Positions 50,605-64,000 of a stretch of 64,000 nucleotides of DNA are shown here, one piece after another (positions within the stretch are counted from its first letter, which is position 1; each line of letters begins with the position of its first letter). The DNA is taken from assembly GCF_015291885.1 (NCBI RefSeq), contig NZ_CP036186.1:1054001-1118000 (forward strand), given 5' to 3'. The position numbers and the translations under genes were made by a program. Source of the DNA: Stutzerimonas stutzeri (GTDB lineage: Bacteria; Pseudomonadota; Gammaproteobacteria; Pseudomonadales; Pseudomonadaceae). The notes beneath the pieces were generated by a model, which did not search any database, was not told where the DNA came from, and worked only from the letters and a program-made list of their open reading frames with translations.

Positions 50605-51735
50605 ATGGCCAAACGCGATTTTTATGAGGTGCTGGGCGTCGAGCGCGGCGTTAGCGAGGCGGAGCTGAAAAAAGCTTACCGGCGCCTTGCGATGAAGCAT
50701 CACCCGGACCGCAATCCGGGGGACAAGGCGGCTGAGGACGCCTTCAAGGAGGCCAATGAGGCCTACGAAGTACTCTCCGATCCGAGCAAACGGGCTGCCT
50801 ACGATCAGTACGGCCACGCCGGTGTCGATCCGCAGATGGGTGCTGGCGCGGCCGGTGCCGGTTATGGTGGTGCGAACTTCTCCGATATCTTCGGCGACGT
50901 GTTCAGCGATTTCTTCAGTGGCGGCCGCGGCGGCGGTCGTGGCGGCGCGCAGCGTGGCAGCGATCTGCGCTACACGCTCGAACTCGACTTGGAAGAGGCG
51001 GTGCGCGGCACCACCGTGACTATCCGCGTGCCGACGCTGGTTGAGTGCAAGACCTGCGATGGCTCCGGTGCGAAGAAGGGCACCAGCCCGGTGACCTGTA
51101 CCACCTGTGGCGGTATCGGCCAGGTGCGCATGCAGCAGGGTTTCTTCTCGGTACAGCAGACCTGCCCGCGCTGCCACGGCAGCGGCAAGATGATTTCCGA
51201 TCCGTGCGGCAGCTGCCATGGGCAGGGGCGCGTGGAGGAGCAGAAGACACTCTCGGTCAAGGTGCCGCCGGGTGTCGATACCGGTGATCGCATTCGTCTG
51301 TCTGGCGAAGGCGAGGCGGGCACTCAGGGTGGCCCGGCCGGCGATCTGTATGTGGTGGTCAATGTGCGCGAGCACGCGATCTTCCAGCGCGATGGCAAAC
51401 ATTTGTATTGCGAAGTGCCGATCAGCTTTGCCGATGCCGCGTTGGGTGGCGAGCTGGAAGTGCCGACGCTGGATGGCCGCGTCAAACTGAAGATTCCTGA
51501 AGGTACCCAGACCGGCAAGCAGTTCCGCTTGCGTGGCAAGGGGGTCGCGCCGGTGCGCGGTGGTGCGGCGGGCGATCTGCTGTGTCGGGTCGCGGTGGAG
51601 ACGCCGGTCAACCTGAGCAAGCGTCAGCGTGAGATGCTCGAGGAGTTTCGCGGCACCCTGCAGGGTGACACCTCCCACTCACCCAAGGCCAGTGGCTGGT
51701 TCGAAGGTGTGAAGCGCTTTTTCGGTGATGTATGA
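50605..51735 (+). CDS. dnaJ: DnaJ, Hsp40 co-chaperone
   Basis: 376 aa with the J domain ([23 protein letters not shown] motif in [11 protein letters not shown]), a Gly/Phe-rich linker, four CxxCxGxG zinc repeats ([42 protein letters not shown]) and the C-terminal substrate domain. It stimulates DnaK ATPase. The 122-bp dnaK-dnaJ gap holds GC-rich inverted sequences that may moderate read-through. Confidence 0.98.
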   Translation: MAKRDFYEVLGVERGVSEAELKKAYRRLAMKHHPDRNPGDKAAEDAFKEANEAYEVLSDPSKRAAYDQYGHAGVDPQMGAGAAGAGYGGANFSDIFGDVFSDFFSGGRGGGRGGAQRGSDLRYTLELDLEEAVRGTTVTIRVPTLVECKTCDGSGAKKGTSPVTCTTCGGIGQVRMQQGFFSVQQTCPRCHGSGKMISDPCGSCHGQGRVEEQKTLSVKVPPGVDTGDRIRLSGEGEAGTQGGPAGDLYVVVNVREHAIFQRDGKHLYCEVPISFADAALGGELEVPTLDGRVKLKIPEGTQTGKQFRLRGKGVAPVRGGAAGDLLCRVAVETPVNLSKRQREMLEEFRGTLQGDTSHSPKASGWFEGVKRFFGDV

Positions 51736-51811
51736 CACTGGCCTGCGGGTAATAGGCGACCGGCTTTCAGCCTCGCCTGTCACCTGCGGCCTGCAGCCTG
51801 GAGCTGATTGA

Positions 51812-52618
<807 letters not shown>

Positions 52619-52713
52619 GTTTTTCTGTCAGGCAGGGAGGGTGTGCCCGCTTCGGGTGCGCTTGTCGGGCATTTTGGCTGGACCCGAAATAGGGTTTTCT
52701 GTAAGCTTCTCGC

Positions 52714-52793
52714 TTTAGTGTGTCCACTAAAAGTTGCGCAGAAATGAATCAAATAAAAAGCGGGATGACCTTCACACGTCATCCCGCTTTTTT
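52714..52793 (+). promoter_or_regulatory. carA leader with hairpin and attenuator-like terminator
   Basis: A stem TTTAGTG-TGTC-CACTAAA (52714-52731) is followed by a strong intrinsic terminator, AAAAAGCGGGATGAC...GTCATCCCGC with a six-T run (52755-52793), ending only 41 bp before the carA start. That gap is too short for a promoter to be likely, so carA transcription probably passes through the terminator, which would act as an attenuator. A 32-codon frame (ATG 52744 to TAA 52842) runs through the terminator and ends just inside carA, a possible leader peptide. It could equally close dapB. Confidence 0.6.
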
Positions 52794-52834
52794 ACAATCT
52801 GCGTCTGCTCCAGCCTTGATCTACGGGAGGTCTC

Positions 52835-53983
52835 TTGACTAAGCCAGCCCTTACGCCAGCCATTCTGGCTCTTGCCGATGGCAGCATCTTTCGCGGCGAA
52901 TCCATCGGCGCCGATGGGCAAACCATTGGTGAGGTGGTGTTCAACACCGCCATGACCGGCTATCAGGAAATCCTCACCGATCCTTCCTACGCCAAGCAGA
53001 TCGTAACCCTGACCTATCCTCATGTCGGCAACACGGGTACCACGCCGGAGGATGCCGAGTCCTGGAAAGTCTGGGCTGCGGGTCTGGTTATTCGCGACCT
53101 GCCGCTGATTTCCAGCAACTGGCGCGACAAGCAACCCCTGCCTGACTACCTCAAGGCCAATGGCACCGTTGCCATCGCCGGCATCGATACTCGTCGCCTG
53201 ACCCGTATCCTGCGTGAGAAGGGTGCGCAGAACGGCTGCATTCTGGCAGGTAGCGACGCCACCGAAGAGAAAGCGCTGGAGCTGGCGCGCAGCTTCCCCG
53301 GCCTCAAGGGCATGGATCTGGCGAAGGAAGTCAGCGTCAAGGAGCGTTACGAGTGGCGCTCCAGTGTCTGGTGCCTGAAGGATGACGGCCATGCCGAGAT
53401 TCCCGCCAGCGAGCTGCCCTACCATGTCGTCGCCTTCGACTACGGCGTGAAGTACAACATCCTGCGCATGCTGGTCGCCCGCGGTTGCCGCGTCACCGTG
53501 CTTCCGGCACAGACGCCTGCCAGCGAAGCCCTGGCGCTGAACCCGGACGGTATCTTCCTGGCCAACGGTCCGGGTGACCCCGAGCCTTGCGACTACGCGA
53601 TCAAGGCGATCCAGCAAGTGCTCGAAACCGACATTCCGGTGTTCGGCATCTGCCTTGGTCACCAGTTGCTGGCGCTCGCCTCCGGCGCCACGACCGTGAA
53701 GATGCCCAACGGCCACCACGGTGCGAACCACCCGGTTCAGGATCTGAAGACCGGTGTGGTGATGATCACCAGTCAGAACCACGGCTTTGCCGTGGACGAA
53801 GCTAGTCTGCCGGCCAATGTGCGTGCGACACACAAGTCGCTGTTCGATGGCACCCTGCAGGGCATCGAGCGTACCGACAAGGTTGCCTTCAGCTTCCAGG
53901 GTCACCCCGAAGCTAGTCCTGGCCCGCACGATGTCGCGCCGCTGTTCGACCGTTTCATCGAAGCCATGGCCAAGCGCCGCTAA
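52835..53983 (+). CDS. carA: CarA, carbamoyl-phosphate synthase small subunit
   Basis: 382 aa. The start is TTG 52835 ([20 protein letters not shown]), supported by GGGAGG eight bases upstream; a non-ATG start is known for pseudomonad carA. The C-terminal glutamine amidotransferase domain has the nucleophile in [13 protein letters not shown] and His/Glu in [11 protein letters not shown]. It supplies ammonia from glutamine to CarB for arginine and pyrimidine synthesis. carB starts 36 bp later. Confidence 0.97.
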   Translation: MTKPALTPAILALADGSIFRGESIGADGQTIGEVVFNTAMTGYQEILTDPSYAKQIVTLTYPHVGNTGTTPEDAESWKVWAAGLVIRDLPLISSNWRDKQPLPDYLKANGTVAIAGIDTRRLTRILREKGAQNGCILAGSDATEEKALELARSFPGLKGMDLAKEVSVKERYEWRSSVWCLKDDGHAEIPASELPYHVVAFDYGVKYNILRMLVARGCRVTVLPAQTPASEALALNPDGIFLANGPGDPEPCDYAIKAIQQVLETDIPVFGICLGHQLLALASGATTVKMPNGHHGANHPVQDLKTGVVMITSQNHGFAVDEASLPANVRATHKSLFDGTLQGIERTDKVAFSFQGHPEASPGPHDVAPLFDRFIEAMAKRR

Positions 53984-54019
53984 GCCAGTCGACTGACCAA
54001 AGGATTCGAGAGTAAGAAA

Positions 54020-57237
<3,218 letters not shown>

Positions 57238-57241
<4 letters not shown>

Positions 57242-57714
57242 CTAAATACCCAATGACCATCCAGGGCGCGCGCGCCCTGGAAGAAGAGCATGCGCACTTG
57301 ACCAAGGTGGTGCGCCCTAAGCTCAGCCAGGATATCGGCACCGCGCGTGAGCTCGGTGACCTTAAGGAGAACGCCGAGTACCACGCTGCGCGCGAACAGC
57401 AGGGCATGGTCGAGGCGCGTATCCGCGATATCGAAGGGCGTCTGCAGAATGCGGTAATCATCGACGTCACCACCATTGCTCACACTGGCAAGGTGATTTT
57501 CGGAACCACCGTGGAAATCGCCAATGTCGAGACAGATGAGCGAGTGACCTACCAGATCGTCGGCGACGATGAGGCGAATATCAAGCAAGGCAAGCTGTCG
57601 GTGAGTTCACCGATTGCGCGCGCACTGATTGGCAAGGAAGAAGGCGACGTTGTGGCCGTCAAGACGCCCAGCGGCGTGATCGAGTACGAGATTGTCGAAG
57701 TCCGCCATCTCTGA
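57238..57714 (+). CDS. greA: GreA, transcription elongation factor
   Basis: 158 aa: N-terminal coiled coil ([20 protein letters not shown]... [20 protein letters not shown] with the acidic tip residues) and C-terminal FKBP-like domain ([23 protein letters not shown]). It restarts backtracked RNA polymerase. Membership of the carA-carB-greA operon is known in P. aeruginosa; here greA overlaps carB by 4 bp. Confidence 0.97.
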
Positions 57715-58123
57715 CCGGCAGCCCGCGCGGGCTGGCATCATCACCTGGCAACTGGCCCAGACGTTCTGGGTCGGTGGCCTGTGGTTGCTGCAGTTTATGG
57801 TGCTGCCTGCGCTTGCGCGCATCGGTCTTGCACCATTGCTGGTCGAGGAAATCGCGGGCAGTCTGCGGCCATTGCTCGTCGGCTTTGCTGCGTTTTGTGG
57901 TGCGCTGCAGGTGCTGGTGCTGATTCAGGTGACTGGTCTGCGCGGCTTGTGGCGCGACGTTCGGGGTCAGCTGTTGCTGACGGTGATCCTGCTCGCAGGC
58001 AGTCAGCTGCTGATGCGAGCGGGCTGGTTCGAATCGCTCTACTGGGCCAGTTTCAGTTTTCTGGCCATGGCGCTTTGCGGGTTGATGCTGGTGCTGCAGC
58101 CGGCTCCGGGAAGCGAGCGTTAA
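57692..58123 (+). CDS. DUF4149-like four-helix membrane protein
   Basis: 143 aa with four hydrophobic helices ([74 protein letters not shown]). The pattern fits the DUF4149/TMEM205-type proteins often found next to greA and yhbY in pseudomonads. Its start overlaps the greA end by 23 bp. Function unknown. Confidence 0.75.
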   Translation: MSKSAISDRQPARAGIITWQLAQTFWVGGLWLLQFMVLPALARIGLAPLLVEEIAGSLRPLLVGFAAFCGALQVLVLIQVTGLRGLWRDVRGQLLLTVILLAGSQLLMRAGWFESLYWASFSFLAMALCGLMLVLQPAPGSER

Positions 58124-58126
58124 GAG

Positions 58127-58151
58127 GTGCGGCAGGCTCGACCTGCCGCAC
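58127..58151. terminator. Stem-loop between convergent DUF4149 gene and yhbY
   Basis: GTGCGGCAGG-CTCGA-CCTGCCGCAC, a 10-bp perfect stem in the 32-bp gap between convergent genes. It lacks a T-tract; likely a shared stop. Confidence 0.6.
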
Positions 58152-58155
58152 GATC

Positions 58156-58467
58156 TCAAGCCTGGAAGCGGTGAACGTTCGATAGCTGTTTGTTCACTTT
58201 CGGGTTCTTACGGTATACCAGTGCCATTTTGCCGATCGCTTGTACCAGATCGCACTTGCCGATCTTGCACAGCTCTTCCATCAGTGCGCGACGGTCTTCA
58301 CGTTCGGTGAGACGGAACTGGATCTTGATGAGCTCGTGATCATTCAGTGCTCGCTCAAGTTCTGCTTGAACACCTTCGGTCAGCCCGTTTTCGGCTACGA
58401 TCAGAACCGGTTTCAGGTGGTGGCCGATGGACTTGTACTGTTTCTTCTGCTCGTTTGTGAGCGGCAT
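58156..58467 (-). CDS. yhbY: YhbY, CRM-domain RNA-binding protein
   Basis: 103 aa, one CRS1-YhbY domain: LTNEQKKQYKSIGHHLKPVL, VAENGLTEGVQAELERALND HELIKIQ, KCDLVQAIGKMALVYRKNP. It associates with pre-50S ribosomal particles. In relatives it is divergent from rlmE (rrmJ)-ftsH; the rlmE gene is missing here. Confidence 0.95.
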   Translation of the reverse strand: MPLTNEQKKQYKSIGHHLKPVLIVAENGLTEGVQAELERALNDHELIKIQFRLTEREDRRALMEELCKIGKCDLVQAIGKMALVYRKNPKVNKQLSNVHRFQA

Positions 58468-58509
58468 ATTTCGACCCTTGCGTCAGAACCCTTGAAAAAC
58501 GGCTGTTAG

Positions 58510-59200
58510 TGTAACTGAGAGGTGCGAGGCCGCACAGATCGGGCAGCAGCTTGACACGGCCGACAGTGCAACGTCGGCTCATTGGCAGCAGGGGTGATCC
58601 ATTGCATCTGATATCCTTTGCGCATAGGCGTTACCGGTGTGATCCTTTCACCTCGTTGGTTATTTCGTAGGTGAGGTGTCTGCAGACCCTTGTTGTGACT
58701 GCCAGTGTGGCCGGCCTTGTGTTTTTGGATATGGCCCCAATATGAGTCAGCAGGCTGCAGCTCAATCGTGTTTCATGCTTCTCCAGTCCAGAGTTGTTGG
58801 GTCTCGCTATGCGCGAGGAGCACCGTCCCAGAGACTTCCTGATCATAATATTTCGGAGCATGGCATTTGCTTGAGTCCGGGCGTGGTGCGGCAGGTGTCG
58901 GAAACTCAGGCTTGGCAGGGCAGGTTATGCGAGTGGCTCCCCCATGTGGTAGTGGTAATGGCTTGAGGTTTCGCAGGCGGTGCAAGCCGATTGGGCCGGT
59001 GGTGCCAAAACGGCTCTTTCGTGGTCTATGAAGGCAGGCTTCAGTCGAATGGACGGCCCCGCGGCACAAGGGCTAGGCTGTTTCATAGGGTTACAGACCG
59101 ACTGCCAGTTCCAGTGCGTTGTGTAGTAAGTTAGGCCGAGCAACCAATCGGCCGTCATGCGGGCCTGAAGACAACGGGTTTGCTCCAGAGGGTAGTTAAT
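58510..59200. other. ~690-bp gap where rlmE is expected; no recognisable gene
   Basis: Both strands were read for the RlmE methyltransferase (core DLGAAPGGWSQ, KxxKxLxxRD-type ends) and no trace was found. The longest frames (plus 58676-58966, minus 58773-59069 and 58631-58861) are under 100 codons with odd composition and no ribosome sites. The gap must contain the yhbY and ftsH promoters. G+C is lower than in the flanking genes, which suggests replacement DNA rather than a decaying rlmE. Confidence 0.6.
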
Positions 59201-61120
<1,920 letters not shown>

Positions 61121-61170
61121 GCGTAAATAGGCCCGATGCTCTCATCGGTACGTGATGTAGCGGTTATATC

Positions 61171-61198
61171 CAGAAGGGGCGCATAGGCGCCCCTTCTG
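61171..61198. terminator. Stem-loop between ftsH and folP
   Basis: CAGAAGGGGCGC-ATAG-GCGCCCCTTCTG, a 12-bp perfect stem 51 bp after the ftsH stop. No T-run follows, so partial read-through into folP is possible. Confidence 0.65.
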
Positions 61199-61290
61199 GT
61201 GTAAATTGTCCGTCCCCGTTGCGCCATGGTGGTGCAGCTGGCGTGGATTGCCTGCTCCGGGTGTCCGGCCTGAACGCTCAAGGCTCGTAG

Positions 61291-62142
61291 ATGACCGACT
61301 CATTTTCTCCCGCTCGACTGGTCTGTGGCAGTCGGGTTCTCGATTTATCCCGTCCCCATGTGATGGGGATTCTCAATGTCACCCCCGATTCGTTTTCCGA
61401 TGGTGGTCGCTTTGCTGAGCGCGACGCCGCATTGCGGCACGCCCAGGCAATGCTCGGTGCGGGCGCTACGCTGATTGATGTGGGTGGAGAGTCCACTCGC
61501 CCCGGGGCTCGTTCGGTATCGCCTACCGAAGAGTTAGAGCGGGTCGCGCCAATTGTCGAGGCTATTGCGCGTGAGCTGGATGTGATCGTATCGGTCGACA
61601 CCTCTACGCCAGCAGTCATTCGCGAATGCGCTCGCCTGGGCGCTGGCTTGCTCAATGATGTGCGTTCTCTGCGACGCGACGGAGCCTTGGATGCCGCGGC
61701 CGACAGTGGGCTCCCTGTGTGCCTCATGCACATGCGCGGAGAGCCTGGTGATATGCAGAATGATCCACACTATGACGACATTTCTCGCGAGGTCTGCGCG
61801 TTTCTCGCCGAGCGCATGGCTGTCTGTGTGGCGGCGGGTATCCCGGCCGAGCGAATTGTTTTGGACCCCGGATTCGGCTTTGCCAAGACGCTGGAGCATA
61901 ACCTCAGTCTTTTCAGGCGTCTGGAGGAGCTTCACCGCTTTGATCGGCCTTTGCTCATAGGGGTTTCACGCAAGAGCATGATCGGTGGTGTGCTGGGACA
62001 CCCGGTGGGGCAGCGCCTATACGGCAGCCTGGCGCTAGCGGCGCTTGCTGTGAGCAAGGGTGCACAGATCGTCAGGGTGCATGATGTTGCTGAGACAGTT
62101 GATGTGATTCGAATGATCGCTGCAGTGCAGGCGGCGGAATAA
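61291..62142 (+). CDS. folP: FolP, dihydropteroate synthase
   Basis: 283 aa with the pterin-binding signatures [20 protein letters not shown] and [24 protein letters not shown], and [20 protein letters not shown] toward the C-terminus. It joins pterin pyrophosphate and p-aminobenzoate in folate synthesis and is the sulfonamide target. It precedes glmM by 11 bp, so they are cotranscribed. Confidence 0.97.
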   Translation: MTDSFSPARLVCGSRVLDLSRPHVMGILNVTPDSFSDGGRFAERDAALRHAQAMLGAGATLIDVGGESTRPGARSVSPTEELERVAPIVEAIARELDVIVSVDTSTPAVIRECARLGAGLLNDVRSLRRDGALDAAADSGLPVCLMHMRGEPGDMQNDPHYDDISREVCAFLAERMAVCVAAGIPAERIVLDPGFGFAKTLEHNLSLFRRLEELHRFDRPLLIGVSRKSMIGGVLGHPVGQRLYGSLALAALAVSKGAQIVRVHDVAETVDVIRMIAAVQAAE

Positions 62143-62153
62143 GGGAAAGCACC

Positions 62154-63491
62154 ATGAGTAGAAAATATTTTGGCACTGACGGCATTCGTGGGCGCGTCGG
62201 GCAGCATCCCATTACGCCCGATTTCATGCTCAAGCTGGGCTGGGCGGCTGGAATGGCCTTTCGCAAGCAGGGTAAATGTCGAATTCTGATTGGGAAAGAC
62301 ACGCGCATCTCGGGCTACATGTTCGAGTCGGCGCTGCAAGCGGGTCTATCGGCCGCAGGTGCCGATGTTCTATTGCTAGGGCCAATGCCCACTCCTGCGG
62401 TGGCTTATCTGACGCGAACCTTTCACGCGGAAGCCGGCATTGTCATCAGCGCTTCGCATAATCCCCATCACGATAACGGGATCAAGTTCTTTTCTGGTCG
62501 CGGTACCAAGCTTCCGGATGAGGTGGAGCTGATGATTGAGGAGCTGATCGATACGCCGATGTCCGTGGTCGAGTCGGCGCAGCTGGGCAAGGCTTCGCGA
62601 ATCAATGATGCTGCGGGGCGTTACATCGAGTTCTGCAAAAGCAGCGTGCCGACCAGTACCGATTTTTCCGGTATGAAGCTAGTGGTCGATTGTGCTCACG
62701 GCGCCACCTACAAAGTCGCGCCCAGCGTGTTTCGCGAATTGGGCGCTGAAGTGATAGTGATAGGCGCGCAGCCTGATGGGCTCAATATCAACGCCGATGT
62801 CGGGTCCACGCATGTGGGGCAGTTGCAGAAAGCTGTCGTCGATCATGGTGCCGATCTGGGTATCGCCTTCGATGGTGATGGTGATCGAGTGATGATGGTC
62901 GACCATACTGGTGCTGTGGTCGACGGCGATGAGCTGCTCTACATTATCGCGACTGATTTGCAGGACCGCGATCGGCTTGGCGGAGGAGTAGTTGGCACCT
63001 TGATGAGCAATCTCGGGCTGGAGTTGGCCTTGAAGGCGCGTGATATCCCGTTCACGCGAGCCAAGGTGGGTGATCGATACGTAATCGCCGATATGCTCGA
63101 GCGCAACTGGATTCTAGGTGGTGAAAATTCCGGCCATATCGTCTGCGCGCAGCACACCACCACCGGTGACGCAATTATCGCCGCGCTTCAGGTTGTATTG
63201 GCACTGCGTCGCCGTGAGCAGACGCTGGCCCAGGAGCGGCTGGCTTGGCACAAATGCCCTCAGGTATTGATCAATGTGCGCTTCTCCGGCGATCGCGATC
63301 CCATCTCTCACCCAGACGTGCAAGTCGCTTGTGATAGCGTCACCAGTCGGATGGGTGGGCGCGGTCGGGTTCTGCTGCGCAAGTCTGGAACTGAGCCTTT
63401 GGTGCGGGTCATGGTTGAAGGCGACGACGAGAGTCAGGTGCGCGGCATGGCTGAAGAGCTCGCGAGAGTCGTGACTGAAGTTTGTGCGTGA
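62154..63491 (+). CDS. glmM: GlmM, phosphoglucosamine mutase
   Basis: 445 aa. [20 protein letters not shown] at the start, catalytic phosphoserine loop [20 protein letters not shown], metal-binding loop [15 protein letters not shown], sugar-specificity loop [20 protein letters not shown] and phosphate-binding [15 protein letters not shown]. It converts glucosamine-6-phosphate to glucosamine-1-phosphate for peptidoglycan and LPS. Confidence 0.98.
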   Translation: MSRKYFGTDGIRGRVGQHPITPDFMLKLGWAAGMAFRKQGKCRILIGKDTRISGYMFESALQAGLSAAGADVLLLGPMPTPAVAYLTRTFHAEAGIVISASHNPHHDNGIKFFSGRGTKLPDEVELMIEELIDTPMSVVESAQLGKASRINDAAGRYIEFCKSSVPTSTDFSGMKLVVDCAHGATYKVAPSVFRELGAEVIVIGAQPDGLNINADVGSTHVGQLQKAVVDHGADLGIAFDGDGDRVMMVDHTGAVVDGDELLYIIATDLQDRDRLGGGVVGTLMSNLGLELALKARDIPFTRAKVGDRYVIADMLERNWILGGENSGHIVCAQHTTTGDAIIAALQVVLALRRREQTLAQERLAWHKCPQVLINVRFSGDRDPISHPDVQVACDSVTSRMGGRGRVLLRKSGTEPLVRVMVEGDDESQVRGMAEELARVVTEVCA

Positions 63492-63556
63492 TCGTGCTTG
63501 CCAGGGCGTTTGCTGTTGAGTAACATCTGCGCCCACTTTGACCGATGAGGTAAAGC

Positions 63557-64000
63557 ATGCGTCGCGCCATGGTTGCTGGTAACTGGAAGATGAACGGTAC
63601 CGGCGCTAGCGTCGCAGAGCTGATCGGGTCTCTCCGTGCGCAGGAATTGCCTGCGTCGGTTGAGGTTGCCGTATTCCCCTCCTGTTTGCATATCTGTCAG
63701 GTCCTGAAGGCTGTCGATGGTGCTGGATTTGCTGTCGGCGCCCAGGATTGTGCGGCGCAAAATGGTTTTGGGGCGCTGACCGGTGAGGTGTCAGCCGATC
63801 AGTTGCTTGAGTCTGGTTGTGAGTGGGTGCTGGTTGGTCACTCTGAGCGTCGCCTGATTTTGGGTGAGACGGATGAGGTGGTAAGTCAGAAGTTTTCAGC
63901 GGCGCAGGCTGGTGGTTTGAAGCCTGTGTTGTGCCTGGGTGAAACGCTCGAAGAGCGTCAGGCGGGCAAGACGCTTGAGGTGGTCGGGCGGCAGCTGGCG
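63557..64000 (+). CDS. tpiA: TpiA, triosephosphate isomerase (partial, cut by window end)
   Basis: The frame starts at ATG 63557 ([20 protein letters not shown]) after a GAGG site and is open to the window end (148 codons). Substrate-binding Asn-Lys in GNWKMNG and the catalytic His in [17 protein letters not shown] are present; the catalytic Glu lies outside the window. It follows glmM by 65 bp, the usual order folP-glmM-tpiA-secG. Confidence 0.97.
   Translation, partial: MRRAMVAGNWKMNGTGASVAELIGSLRAQELPASVEVAVFPSCLHICQVLKAVDGAGFAVGAQDCAAQNGFGALTGEVSADQLLESGCEWVLVGHSERRLILGETDEVVSQKFSAAQAGGLKPVLCLGETLEERQAGKTLEVVGRQLA

Noticed and set aside
58676..58966. 96-codon frame in the yhbY-ftsH gap as a possible rlmE remnant
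   Set aside because: No methyltransferase motif in this or any other frame; Cys/Ser-rich composition.

Overview
The window looks like a chromosome segment of a Stutzerimonas/Pseudomonas stutzeri-type gammaproteobacterium. Grounds: gene content and order of the right half (recN|grpE-dnaK-dnaJ-dapB-carA-carB-greA, ftsH-folP-glmM-tpiA, smpB/ratA/rnfH/bamE|fur, a lactate cluster lldR|lldP-lldEFG-dld) and a tmRNA with a pseudomonad-like tag (ANDDNYEGYALAA). The species assignment is inference.

Positions 1-33.6 kb are an integrated island. Its right edge is a P4-type tyrosine integrase (32195-33433) facing the 3' end of the tmRNA gene ssrA (33599-33977), followed inward by an AlpA-like regulator, a TrfA-like replication initiator and a tandem array of five ~22-bp iterons (30152-30260). 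The left end of the island is not in the window; at 1-1.3 kb there is a second recombinase-type gene set (Integrase_1-like protein, a 91-aa companion and a gene cut by the window edge).

Most of the island is a type 1 BREX defence locus read on the minus strand from 29.96 kb to 3.35 kb: brxR (WYL regulator), brxA, brxB, brxC, pglX, pglZ, brxL. It carries an unusual amount of extra content. Between brxC and pglX are two unrecognised membrane/coiled-coil genes and a Fic-domain gene. pglX is split in two, methyltransferase half (18737-20686) and C-terminal half (13916-15709), and between the halves, joined by 4-bp stop/start overlaps on both sides, lies a reverse transcriptase-nitrilase gene resembling DRT type 1/UG1. 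That gene is itself in two frames in this sequence. Between pglX and pglZ sits about 5.8 kb of cargo: a coiled-coil membrane protein, an IS30-type element, a HIRAN/MORN pair whose frames join at a T TTT TTA heptamer, and two ~90% similar copies of a zinc-ribbon membrane gene flanking it. An IS5-type element with 4-bp CTAG target duplications lies beyond brxL.

From 33.6 kb on the DNA is core genome: ssrA, a small secreted protein, D- and L-lactate oxidation genes with divergent lldR and two palindromic operators, smpB, ratA-rnfH, bamE/fur, recN with a LexA box, grpE-dnaK-dnaJ behind a near-perfect sigma-32 promoter, dapB, carA-carB-greA with an apparent attenuator, yhbY, ftsH, folP, glmM and the start of tpiA. 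The rlmE (rrmJ/ftsJ) gene expected between yhbY and ftsH is not there; about 690 bp without a recognisable gene stands in its place.

The main discovery candidate is the BREX locus in which the PglX methyltransferase is cut exactly between its catalytic and C-terminal parts by an RT-nitrilase gene, so that two defence activities would be translated as one coupled unit.
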